Shown piece after piece: positions 10,681 to 20,661 of a stretch of 28,495 nt of DNA. The notes beneath the pieces are model-generated. The model was not told the origin of the DNA, did not search any database, and was given only the letters and a program-made list of their open reading frames with translations. Source of the stretch: Psilocybe azurescens. Its lineage: Eukaryota; Basidiomycota; Agaricomycetes; Agaricales; Agrocybaceae. The position numbers were made by a program, and so were the translations under genes. The first letter of the stretch is position 1. Every line of letters starts with the position of its first letter. Where the stretch lies: NCBI GenBank assembly GCA_023853785.1, contig JAJIRX010000018.1:1-28495 (forward strand). The letters run 5' to 3'.

Positions 10681-11782
10681 ATGCATTTCGCATTCCAACC
10701 CGACCCCAGAAATCGGTCCAATTCGCACACATCAGCTCCGCTTTATCCATATTTTCATATGCAATTGTCCTGATTCTCTTTGTCTCTTCCCTATATCTAC
10801 TAATACGGTCTCCAGCGGATGATGGCAGAGCCAGGCACCGATTTCTCCTTGCATTCACTATCACTATTTTTTCCATCAGCACCGTCGCATTAGTATCGAC
10901 TCTGCTGCTGAACTTCCTGTATCCAACCGCCAATTTTCTTTCCTTCTCGGTGGCTTCAATTAACAAAAACTTATGCACGGTCTGCTGGTGTTCTCCGATA
11001 CGTCAGCTTGAAAACGTTTGCGTGACAGCAGCCATTTGGGCAGCAGATGGATTCATGGTAAGTTTTTCTGTGACTGCCAAAGAAGCGATGTCTTATTTTT
11101 GAGTAGCTGTGGCGCTGCATAACTCTATATCAAGGAATGTCACGGCCTCGCCAGATCCTACTGTTGTTGTTCTGTTCTATCATGGGAATGGTTTCGTTCG
11201 GTTGGCATTTTCTATCTCATGATCCATACCACCATCTGACCGAGTTATTTCAGCAATCGGTTTAGTCTATACGGTCCCTCTCAAAAGGACAGACCTATCG
11301 CTCACTCTATTCTCTTCAATAACACTGTTAATAAACGTCGCCACGACAGGCCTGATTGTAGGACGTCTTCTCTATTACCAATATTTCTTGCAGCAGGTAT
11401 TTGGGCCCACCCACAAGTCACCATACATGAGGATCGTTGCCCTCTTCTTTGAATCTGCAGCTTTGATCGTTGCTTTCAACATAGCTCTCCTAGTGCTCGT
11501 ACTCGTTCACTCAGAGAATGACACTTCCTCTCTCATATTGCTCCAAATGATGGTTCAAATATACGTGAGTTCGTTATGGACTCAAGGATTTGAATAGACA
11601 CTGATGCGCACCTTGTAACGCAGGCCATTTCACCCTTGATGATCATCTTTAAAGTCGCATATGATCGCGCCTATCGCCCTGATACGAGTTCTTTTAAAAC
11701 TCGAGATGCACAAGGCGTTGTCGATCGTGATCTTCAAAGTCTACAATTTCTAACATCGGTGTCGCCTGACTCCGCAGTGTAG
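10681..11782 (+). CDS. Fungal seven-TM integral membrane protein
   Basis: The translated exons give seven hydrophobic helices. The first two include IFSYAIVLILFVSSLYLLI and FTITIFSISTVALVSTLLLN. A later junction, AAIWAADGFM joined to LWRCITLYQ, is the hallmark (ADGFMxWRC) of a large uncharacterised Agaricomycete membrane family that I know only as hypothetical proteins. Exons are 10681-11057, 11107-11200, 11254-11564 and 11624-11782, with introns of 49, 53 and 59 nt and consistent phases. The ATG at 10681 is one base out of frame with the helices. Adding a C to the run 10704-10707 joins them and gives 313 residues, an exact multiple of three. Without that correction no in-frame ATG precedes the first helix. 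The C-terminal tail is short, hydrophilic and presumably cytosolic. Function unknown; G-protein coupling is not shown. Confidence 0.75.
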
Positions 11783-12404
11783 ACTTCCCAGATATTAACA
11801 TCCTTTTCCACCAACACAAGAAGTTGATTGCCATCAGGCCCCTCAGCGGAAATCTGCCAGTGGGGAATTCTGATTTAATTTGGAACGCCGTCCGAAGGCA
11901 CAGAATTTCTCCACAGCATAATAATCTCAACAACTGCCTCACTCTTCCGCCCCTCTCTCACACCACCTAGTACCTCCACATATGTCCAAAACATGCTGCA
12001 GTATCCAAAAGATTCATCCTTTCCGCTCATAACATATATTCCATACTAGTACAAAAAAATATGCATACAGCTATTTACACTTGTAATGGGTATCGAGATC
12101 CTGGCCGTGAGCGAACTTTGAAAAGTCAAGACGAAGATGGTGAGAGGCAAGAACTGCAACAGTATGGCTTGGACGTTGTAAGGTGGGCCTATGAACATGG
12201 CGGGTCCATACAAGGAGCTCGTTATTATCTCCACATATCTAACTTTCATCGCTGATTTTGGACACATCGACACGGGGTGGCCGTTCAGCACTAGTAATTG
12301 TTCTGAGCCTGATATATCCCAGACTGGAATTGTGGATTCGTACGACGAAAATCTTCTGCAATTATTGATAGAATGTTACTGGATCTTGGATCGTTGAACT
12401 TTAT
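11783..12404. other. Intergenic, possible decayed sequence
   Basis: No gene is recognisable in these 622 bp. Both strands have short open frames around 12046-12397 with hydrophobic segments, but none has a convincing start, splice site or family motif. It may be the edge of the decayed region that continues to about 13240. Confidence 0.35.
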
Positions 12405-12674
12405 TTACAAAAAGCTTATCAAACAGCCACCTCTTTCGTTTCCGTTTTCATTGAAAATTTGACTCACGTCTGTCCGCATACTTCTGAGACCGCCGTTGTC
12501 CATGGGAGGGCTCATGGGCGTCACAAATTCTATAATCTGGTAAGACTGCCGCACCGCCGATACAGGTACGTTTATAATAGTTGCTGCCACAGCGATATAC
12601 AAATACACAAAACACAGGGATTCCATCAGAAGGGCGAAGAAAAGAGCTGTCATCAAAAGCATACATATAGGCTA
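12405..12674 (-). pseudogene. Possible membrane-protein fragment
   Basis: The minus-strand frame reads LLMTALFFALLMESLCFVYL and IAVAATIINVPVSAVRQSY, about two membrane-spanning segments followed by a hydrophilic tail. The arrangement (two late helices, then a polar tail with TPMSP) faintly resembles the end of the seven-TM gene upstream at 10681-11782, in the opposite orientation. Upstream exons of the kind that family has are not visible. This could be a decayed paralogue or a chance hydrophobic frame. Confidence 0.25.
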
Positions 12675-12867
12675 TGCATTTACTTTGAATCAGAACAGGC
12701 CTACATCGATTCTTGTCAATTTGAAGTCTACCATTCAAATACTTGATTCTGTCGCCCCGAACAGTTCAGCCCATGGCTTATAGCTCTACCATCAGTACGC
12801 CTTACGATCTAAAATTTCTCTCCACAGCTTCTAAGCTCCCTATACAGCAAATAGGACTAGCAACAGC

Positions 12868-13238
12868 ATGCAAGTACCTGTCGCGAATGCTACCATCAAT
12901 CGCTCGGATAGCAATATCCAAAACACGCAGATATCCCTCATAGAAAAATAGCGGACTGGATTAATGGCATCGACTATCCGACCAAAAACGCCCTCGTCAA
13001 GTGGCTCTACGGCTCAGCCAATGCAAGGAGATCCGAGCGTGCTGCCCCAGGATCCGGGCAGAATCAAGGAGTCAGGCAGTATACCGTCCAGACTTTGGCC
13101 TACGAATTGGCGATGCGACTACCACAGCAGTTCTGCGAGCAGCTTCTTCAGTCGGTAGAGCGCGACCCTCGCGTATTCTCTCGATCGCTTGACGTTCAAG
13201 TCACAAACTTGATCTTCGAGCCTCTAGGCCACATGTGA
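12868..13238 (+). pseudogene. NACHT/STAND NTPase relic
   Basis: After one frame correction the reading gives IEKIADWING, then ALVKWLYGSANARRSE, then VQTLAYELAMRLPQQ and DVQVTNLIFEPLG, ending at a TGA (13236-13238). This is the order seen at the start of Agaricomycete NACHT-domain NLR-like proteins: a pre-NACHT helix ending in W-I-(D/N)-G, a P-loop strand, then the VxTLAYxLA and LIxEPL segments. The P-loop position reads GSANARRS instead of GxxGxGKS, so both glycines and the lysine are gone. The ~20-40 residues that normally separate the P-loop from the TLAY segment are shortened. No Walker B, repeats or effector domain follow. The frame break is at the A run 12944-12948. It is most likely a dead fragment of a larger gene, with the MITE-like element starting 147 bp downstream. 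Confidence 0.6.
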
Positions 13239-13384
13239 AGCTCTTCCAGGGTCAGTTATTGAGATTATGCAAAGTAGGAAAACGCGTGTGGAGATCCTGA
13301 ATATTTGGAGTCATAGTGGACAGCAATGAATACTATATCTCGTTAGCGCCCTTGTCCTCGGTGGACCATCCATGGAAGGGGTTA

Positions 13385-13411
13385 CAGTCAAAGACACCTC
13401 CTTGACACAAA
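13385..13411 (+). repeat. Left terminal inverted repeat of the MITE-like element
   Basis: 27 bp, identical to the reverse complement of 14030-14056. It begins CAGTCAAAGACACCTCC and is preceded directly by TA. Confidence 0.95.
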
Positions 13412-13577
13412 AATTGACATGCCCATATTGCGTCACAAATACAAAAGATTTTGCAGTTATTTTTTTAGGCTATAACTAGATACTCTGAGGAGTATATCTA
13501 CCAAAAATGATTATGAGATACCACGTATTATATTGTAAACGAGAGGAAAGAAAGTTGGAAGCCAATTTGTCACGTTT

Positions 13578-13594
13578 ACACCTCCTTGACACAA
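13578..13594 (+). repeat. Internal direct copy of the terminal-repeat core
   Basis: ACACCTCCTTGACACAA matches 17 bases of the left terminal repeat (13394-13410) in direct orientation, about 184 bp further in. A repeated subterminal motif of this kind can serve as an additional transposase-binding site in DNA transposons; that role is inferred. Confidence 0.8.
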
Positions 13595-13939
13595 GTGTGA
13601 CACGACGGACCATCCTGAGTAAGTTGGCTAAGTTTAGAATGAGAGAACCGATGTTGAGGCCAGAACGCGTTGATCAGAGAACGTGTGTTATGTAACCACC
13701 TTGTCACGCTTCCACAAGACATACACTTGGACACCGTGTTTTGGACGCATTTCGTCCAGATTTATCGGAAAAATAGCTAGATCAGTGGAACAGGCAATAT
13801 TGTACCTAATATGTAAATTTGGGACCCAACCGTTGCTTCATTGACTCAAAAAATCAGTTGCGAGATTATGCATCAACCCAAATTGGGTCATTTTCCTCCT
13901 CAATCGCACGATTCTGAGACGCTGAGTGCACTAAACCAC

Positions 13940-13996
13940 ACCAAATTTTGCAAGCACTTGGATGCATACTAGTACTGCATATGTACAAAATTTGGT
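13940..13996. repeat. Hairpin-forming inverted repeat inside the element
   Basis: ACCAAATTTTG (13940-13950) and its exact reverse complement CAAAATTTGGT (13986-13996) enclose about 35 bp. That interval itself contains a near-palindrome around TACTAGTA flanked by ATGCA/TGCAT. A folded cruciform or RNA hairpin is possible. Confidence 0.7.
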
Positions 13997-14029
13997 AGAT
14001 TTACAACAATATTTGTACCCAAAAATCGA

Positions 14030-14056
14030 TTTGTGTCAAGGAGGTGTCTTTGACTG
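14030..14056 (-). repeat. Right terminal inverted repeat of the MITE-like element
   Basis: 27 bp, a perfect inverted match to the left end, terminating in CTTTGACTG and followed by TA. Confidence 0.95.
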
Positions 14057-14058
14057 TA

Positions 14059-14710
14059 TCGTGCATAAGAAATAGATTTTGACATCATATTCAGATATAT
14101 TTTCCCACAGCATGACCTCAGTTGCCGTGTAGAGTATCTCTCAGGGGCTTATCATCCGTCAGTTCTTCCCCCGATGAGTTTAAGAGCTTGTTGACAAACC
14201 AATTTTCTGATGGATCTAATATATGAGAGTCTAAAGTGGCTCACATCACGAATTAAAGCCCCATTCAATAGCCAGAATTCAAACTACTGTACAGTAAGCA
14301 CTCATCCATTGATGAAACGGAATACACGACGCTCTATTGACAGCTCGACCCGGCGTAGATAGCTGAGCCTCGGTTCTCATCCTATTTACATTCTTATAAG
14401 TTAATGAAACATTTTATCTGATCACAAAGAGCAAACATAGATTGAGCGTGTCTGCGCCCACGCGGAACCTATGCATATGCACCAATGTTCAAACGTTCGA
14501 TATCTAAAGCTTACATAAACCCAAAAAATCTAATATAATAAATCAACCGCTAGATTCGTACGTACGTATGTAGAAAAAAACCCCAATGAACATAGGTATT
14601 GGTATCGTTATCAAGGTGTGAAAGAACCACATCGAGATTGAGTAATACTGTAAAAGAAAGAAAAAGCAGGAAAGAGACATTGAAGAAACTGAAAAGAAGA
14701 AACATCGCCC
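14059..14710. other. Intergenic between MITE-like element and SWA2 stop
   Basis: About 650 bp with no open frame of note. The part next to 14711 must include the SWA2 3' UTR and polyadenylation signals. A TACGTACGTA palindromic word occurs near 14558. No other structure was seen. Confidence 0.4.
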
Positions 14711-17700
14711 CTATTTCTGCGTCGCCTGGAACGCGATCCATGCCTCATTCAGTCCACCAAACACCCCGTTCGCAAGCATCCGCTGCTCGAGCGTTGAATT
14801 CGACGTATTCAGCTGAATCCACAATCAATCAATCAGCATCACTCTCACTCTCAAAGCACACCAAAAGAAAATAGAAAGAAAGGAAAGGAACGGAGAAGAA
14901 AAGGAAACCCACCTTATCAGGATGCACCCTCCCAATAGCCTTCATATACCCCTTCTTGACCTGCCCCGCGCTCACCAGATCCGCCATCCCCATCTTCAGC
15001 CCCTGCATCCCCAATCCCTTCCCTGCCCCATCCCCGTCAGACAGAACTATCTCCAAACTCGCAAGCAGAGCGCGGATGTTCGCTTCTTTCCCGGACTTCC
15101 AGGCAGATAGACGTGCGTCGACGCTGTCTTTGAGCGCGTGCTTCGCGGCGTCGTCGGCTTCCGCTTGGGCGTTGGTGGTTTGCAGCGCCTTGACGGCGGC
15201 GGACGTTGACGACGATGATGACACGGTGGCGGACTTGACAGGCGGACGCCTTTGTTGCGCCTGTTGCTGCGTCTTCGGCGTCGGCTTCACTTGCGGTTTC
15301 CCTCCGCCGCCTGCGACGACGCGTCTCCATCGAGCATCTTCCGACACCTAACCCCCCACGCACCGCCTCCTTCCGCGCCTTCTCATCCACCCACTCTCCT
15401 CCCCCCTCTCCCGCGCGGCTCAACACCCCCACCACAGCCCCGCCTCCTCCCACCTCTCCCTCCCCCTCACACGCCTCCGCCGCCCTCTTCAGCGCTTTAA
15501 CATACCCATCCAACAAATCCACACCCACACCCTGCGGATGCGCCCACCCGCCTTCGTTCGCTCTTGTGCGCGCGGCTGAGAGGAGGGCGGGGGAAGGGTG
15601 GAGGGGTGGAGGAGCGGGGTGGCGTGATCTTCGCTTTCGATTTCGCACTCGAGCTAGGACCAAGAGGGTCCTCGACACCATATTCCCCTGAATTATCACC
15701 CTCCCCACCACTAGCAGCAAACACCCGCCCCCAACAGCCCCTTCCACAGCCCCTTCACAATCCTTAATCACCCCCGCATACTCCCCAATCTTCAGCCTCG
15801 CAAGCGCCCTGTTCGTCAACAGCGGCACTCTCAACAGATGCCCCTCCGGCAAGGCGCCGAGCGCGAGTGTATAGCTCTCCGCGGCAGCTGCGTGTTGGCC
15901 CAGCTTGAACTGCTCGGTGCCGAGTGTTTTGTGCTTTAGAGCGAGGGAGAGGGAGGAGGCGGAGGCGGGGACGAGGGTACGTGTGGGGATTGGGATGGGG
16001 GTTCGGGTGCGTTGGGATGATATGGATGCAGATGATGGTTGTGGGCGCGCGGTAGCAGCGTGTCCGCCTCTCAAAGATGATGACAAGGATGACGAGGATC
16101 CTTGCTGTTCGACTTGCGATTGCGGCTTAGAGCGACTCTTAGCAGCCGCAGGCACATCAGAAGAGAACAGATCCACCTCCTCCTCAACCTCCTCAAAGTC
16201 CACTTTCGCTTCATCAAACACCTCTCCCGCTAGCCCTCCTACACGTTCCTCCACACCCTCCCAGCCATCTCTAAACCCATCCTTCCCACCTTCATTCCCA
16301 TTCACTCTCCCCTGCCCCTCCCAAACCTATTCTCCTCCCTATCCTCATCCTCAATACCCTCGTTCTCCATCATCCACCTCGGCTTCCCCCCTGCCCCTGC
16401 CCCTCCTCTCGCGCCTCCTACCCTCGGTCTCGCACCAGGCGCTAACCCCATCCCCCACCGGCCTCGCGCTCCTCATAAGCTTTAACAACCCTCTCCTTCC
16501 CCTCCTTCCAAAAGGCACTCGCTTTACTAAACACACCCTCCCGATCTCGGACGCCTGCGCGAGGAGCTTGTCAGCCTGTTCTTGGATGTTATCCGCCGCC
16601 AGGGTAGAATGGGAGGAGGAGGAAGAGGCCCGTTGGGATGCGAAGAGGAGGAAGAGGACGCAGCGAGCCGCTGCTTTTCAAGCCTCTCGCGTTCGCGCTC
16701 TTTCTGGCCTTTAGGCGGGGCGCGCGTACGTGGCGGCGCCGCTGCTGGCGGTGGCGCAGTTTGGCCGCGCTCCTCCCTCTCTTCCCCTATTCCAATAGAA
16801 CCACCAGCACTAGAAACATGGCCTCCAGAAACGGAACTAGAATCACCCCCACCAAGCAAGCTCTCCAAAGCCGCTTGGACATCCATCCCATTTGTTGTTG
16901 CACCGAGCGCCTTCTTGGCCTGGCCGACTGAGAATCCCATCTCAACTAGCTGGCCGAGGATGTGTGGGGGTGGAGATGACGTTGTTGTTCGTGATTTTGC
17001 TCTGCTGGTGTTGGTGCTAGTGTTGAAGGCGGGAGGTGGTGTATGCTGTGCCTAAAAGAAAACATGGGGTTGAGTACATCGTTCATGAAAATGCAAAATA
17101 TAGAGTAAAAATGAAAATTGTGGGACAGAACACGAAAATACGCGCAATATCCAAACCAAGAAGGAAGGAAAGAAGAAACAAAGCCAGCAAAAAGAGATAA
17201 CTAAACGCACCCTGTTCTCAACACCAACCCTCGCTCTAACAACTTCCACAGGTTTACTCAACATCCCCAGGATATCATCCTCATCTTCCCCTGCTCCCCT
17301 ATGCCCATGCCCGCGCCCCTGTCCATACCCATCTCCATTTGCATTGCCATTGCGACGTCCACCGCCTAACCCAAAGTCATCCTCATCCTCATCAAAATCC
17401 AACAAACCCCTCCCCCTCTCGCCACCCAGATCCTCCCTCGATCCAAAATCAAAATCCTTATCCGGGGACGCAACGCCCCCACCATCCGCACCATCGTCAT
17501 CGTCCAAGTAAAGGGGTTTAGAGGAGCGCGGCGGGTGTGCGGTCACAGGTGAAGGTGAATACGTACGCACAGGCGCCGCGGAAGAAGCAGCGCCGTCGCC
17601 ATCGGCACCACCCTTGAAGTCGTCCAGATCCCATAAACTGACAGCCGCTTTCTTCCTCTCCTTCGCGGCAGCGGCTGATGCGATGGACTGCGCCGTCGTC

Positions 17701-18448
17701 TGCGTCCTCGCTCTCGATGAAGAAGCGGCGCCAAAGTCCGCTAGGCCCCAGTCATCTGCGTCGTCATCCACCTTCACTTTCGCTATCGGCGCATGCTTCG
17801 CCGCGGATGATGTCTTTGTAGCCTTCAATATCGAAGACCCCCAGTGGCAAGCGAGTCCAGCCCCGCCCACGCTGCATCATCACTGCTCCCCCCTACCCCT
17901 CCTCCTCTGGCACTCTGCTTTCCCGGCGACGCCCTCCCCATCCCCATCCCCATCCCTCCTCCCCGCCGCTGCTCAGCCTCCATCGCAAGGCGCGCTGCGA
18001 GCGTCATATTACTGCTATTGCTGCTCCCTTGATTCGAAGAGGAGAACAGATCGCTGAACGCATCCCCTCCTGTGTTCCCGCCCGATGCGGCAGACCCACT
18101 CCGTGCAATACCCGCACCCGCACCCGCACCTAATCCGACCCCGGGGCCCAGGGAAGATGAGGACGGTGTCATCGTGCGCGAGGGGGGGACCGACGGTCTA
18201 TTCCCTGTCCCGTTCCCATTCGCAGCCCCGTATCTCGGGGTGGTATTCCCAGACCCAGACGACGAGAGCATCGCAAACAAGTCCGGCTTGCTGCCCGTGT
18301 TCGCACCATAGCCCGAATTCGAGTTTTGCCGGGCGAATGAGGAGGTGGAGGTGGAGGTGGAGGACGAGGCAGAGGAAAGCGTCTGCGGTTTTGGTTTTGG
18401 AGGGAGAGGCGCGGATGAGGACCAGAGGTCTGCGAAGGAATCTGACAT
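14711..18448 (-). CDS. SWA2: SWA2/auxilin-like clathrin-uncoating J-domain protein
   Basis: Swa2/auxilin recruits Hsp70 through a C-terminal J-domain to strip clathrin coats. The N-terminus MSDSFADLWSSS opens ~410 low-complexity residues with repeated acidic W/F motifs (DDWGLADF, SLWDLDDF) suited to clathrin/adaptor binding. A UBA domain follows (ILGQLVEMGFSVGQAKKALG, about 445-485), then TPRs (LGTEQFKLGQHAAAAESYTL, about 785 on), then the J-domain with an intact HPD (YMKAIGRVHPDK) and the typical end EQRMLANGVFGGLNEAWIAF. Introns are 17052-17210 and 14813-14912. The GC-rich coding region has about ten frame breaks, mostly in G/C runs, for example 17838-17842, 16536-16538, 16446-16449, 16309-16312, 15728-15732 and 15352-15357. 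Restoring about ten bases gives an exact multiple of three, near 1160 residues. Family certain; the residue-level model between 15300 and 16700 is not. Confidence 0.88.
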
Positions 18449-20661
18449 GGTTGTGTGCGATTTATGGATGCGTGTGTGGTGGGTGGGTGTCGTCTATGAA
18501 TCGATGTCGATGTCGATTGTGATATTGATTGTGGTATATGAGTGAGCTAGAAATAGAAACAAGAAAAATGGAATGAATATCGTAGGATCAATTTCATTGA
18601 AGAACCGACAGTGGATAATAAGAACGAGGCATACCTTTGGCGTAAGAGAAGACAATGAAATCAGGCCGAAATCCTGCTATATCGCGTATTGGATTCGAAT
18701 GGGGACCACTTTGTTGAACACCTGACGACGTGGCGGACAGCGACAAGACCTCTACAAATGCACCGATATCGTATATTATCAAATGTAAAACGTTGAATGC
18801 ACTGGATTACAGCAACGGAGGTTCAAGTTCAAGAATAAGTTCACAGAGTAGTAAACGATCACAAAGTGAATCAGCGTAGACTTCCAAACGCAAGTACGTA
18901 GTGGTTATAAGCTAAGCATACATCGGAACGGGCAAATAAGGCAGTTGCCGAGTGCCGGCTGTGTCTCTTTGAACACCGACGCATTCGTACGGCTTTCTCT
19001 GCAGCATCTTAGAAACAACCGCCAGTCAATATATACTGAACGCTGCCACATTGACAAGCTCATGTAAGTTTAATTGCATGGCTATGGATTGGGAATAGAC
19101 TTTGAAAATTTTCAAGGTCGCTTTTTGTATCTCGTTCACGAATCGCAAACACAGAAGGGTACGTCTTGTTTTTAAGCGGAATAGGGTGGGTTCCACCAGC
19201 CGAGCAATCGATATAGAAACGTCTTGAACGCGAAATCCTCGACACCTAAGAGCAAATATCCCAATGAGCTTCACAACTTCCATCCTTCAATGCCAGTAAT
19301 AAATAAATAAACAAAAATGTACCATGTTCCTTAAGCAGCCACCTCCTCATCCTCTCCTCAGGCACAAGCTCTGATTTGGCATCCCTTCATACCCCTCATA
19401 CCTCGCAATATGCATATGAATCATACACTAAAATGGAGTATTCTCCCCAACGAAAATCAGCTCAAAACTCAGACATTCGAGGACATTGCTATTGATAAAA
19501 TACGGGCGCTACCTGAGTACACCCTGTGTATTCTATGCCCTGTAACGCGCTCGGCACGTTTTTCTGCTGTCGCGTAGGACATGGACCAGAATATACCACG
19601 GCAACACAACAGAGTTCAAAACGCGGAATGCGGAGGATGTCGTCAATCGTGATCTGCTGTTAGAATTCGCAGCTTCGTCTTCAGCGCAGTCAACGCTGCT
19701 ATCGATTTCATTTTGAACTTTCTCTGAAAAAGGTACTAGTAGAAGAGGTTCTTTGTCATCTGAAGACATTAGAACAGATTCCATGTAGTTATATTCAGAT
19801 AAATATCAAAAGAAGAGACATGGCTTCACAATTGGTGAAAGCATGGCAGAGAGCTCTTGATTCTTGAAGATGGCCTGAGGCCCTGCTGGACTTTGTCCTA
19901 TAGTTAGACGCTGAACTTCACCTGGCACGGATATCAACTGTGGCGAGGAAGGATTTCACCTCTTTTGATTGTATTCAGATTTTTTTGAATTGCGAGGGAG
20001 CCGGAGTGAGCCAAATGACATGCTGTCTTGTAGCGGTCTGGGTTTCCTGCTACCATATAAGTCCACGGCCGCCCCAGGAAACATGTACTGGAGTAACGGG
20101 TGTGACGATCTGAATGTTGTAACGTTGAAGCCTGACTTGGTTCAGACTTATCTAGGGACAGATAGTCCAACGGTTGTGCCGTGTGCAATTCCGGCATGTT
20201 CCATTTTAGGCAGAAACGTTACATGTCTGCAATATGCCGATTGTGGGAAGAGTTCCTGAATGCTCGCCTTATCAAGCCATACATTACGCAATCAAGGGCA
20301 ATTGAGTTGTCGCGGATAGCAACGACCTTGTCTTTCTTTTGCCTCGTAACATACATCAACATTGGTAACAACGTTGAAGCTCGTTGAGTAGAACCGAAAC
20401 TGCAATTCGACTGTCGAATTCTCAGTTTCATTTCTTGAACTCACGCACGTGACGTGTATATCCACCGGAAAGGCCCCAAGCCATGTGGGTATCCGGCAAC
20501 ACGCAAAGTTGAAGAATATATTCGACCTTGGGAAACTACACGCTCAAGCGACGAGCAAAGCCAGCACACGACAGGCTTACCAGTAAACTACCCACATCGA
20601 CCACCACAGAACTATCAGACGATTTGGACGCTGCTAGCAGTAGGCTTTTCTAGGATTCGAT
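18449..20661. other. Long intergenic stretch without a recognised gene
   Basis: These 2.2 kb separate two divergently transcribed genes, SWA2 (-) and the RhoGAP (+). Open frames of 60-96 codons exist on both strands (for example 19026-19283 and 18594-18782 on minus, 19969-20259 on plus). I cannot join them with splice sites into a known family, so I annotate none. Given the frame errors elsewhere, a damaged or unpolished small gene cannot be excluded. The outermost ~300 bp at each end should be promoter and 5' UTR. No tRNA, tandem repeat or transposon ends were noticed. Confidence 0.4.

Larger units (their letters stand above)
13385..14056. mobile_element. MITE-like non-autonomous DNA transposon, 672 bp
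   Basis: The ends are perfect 27-bp inverted repeats (13385-13411 and 14030-14056) starting CAGTCAAAGA. They are flanked by TA on both sides (13383-13384 and 14057-14058), as expected for a TA target-site duplication. TA duplications and CAGT-type ends are characteristic of the Tc1/mariner-pogo superfamily. The interior has no transposase or other plausible ORF, so movement would depend on an enzyme supplied elsewhere. It contains an internal copy of part of the terminal repeat (13578-13594) and an 11-bp inverted repeat near the right end (13940-13950 / 13986-13996). Perfect termini and TSD suggest a recent insertion. Superfamily assignment rests on termini only. Confidence 0.85.

Noticed and set aside
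13507..13695. 62-codon open frame inside the MITE-like element
   Set aside because: Too short, no DDE/HTH motif, and it overlaps the internal repeat; not a transposase.
15905..16714. Long + strand open frame (269 codons) opposite SWA2
   Set aside because: It is antisense to the UBA/TPR region; its length comes from GC-rich codon composition, and it has no domain or signal of its own.
18685..18700. GATTCGAAT word resembling a tRNA T-arm
   Set aside because: No matching acceptor, D-arm or anticodon stem surrounds it.
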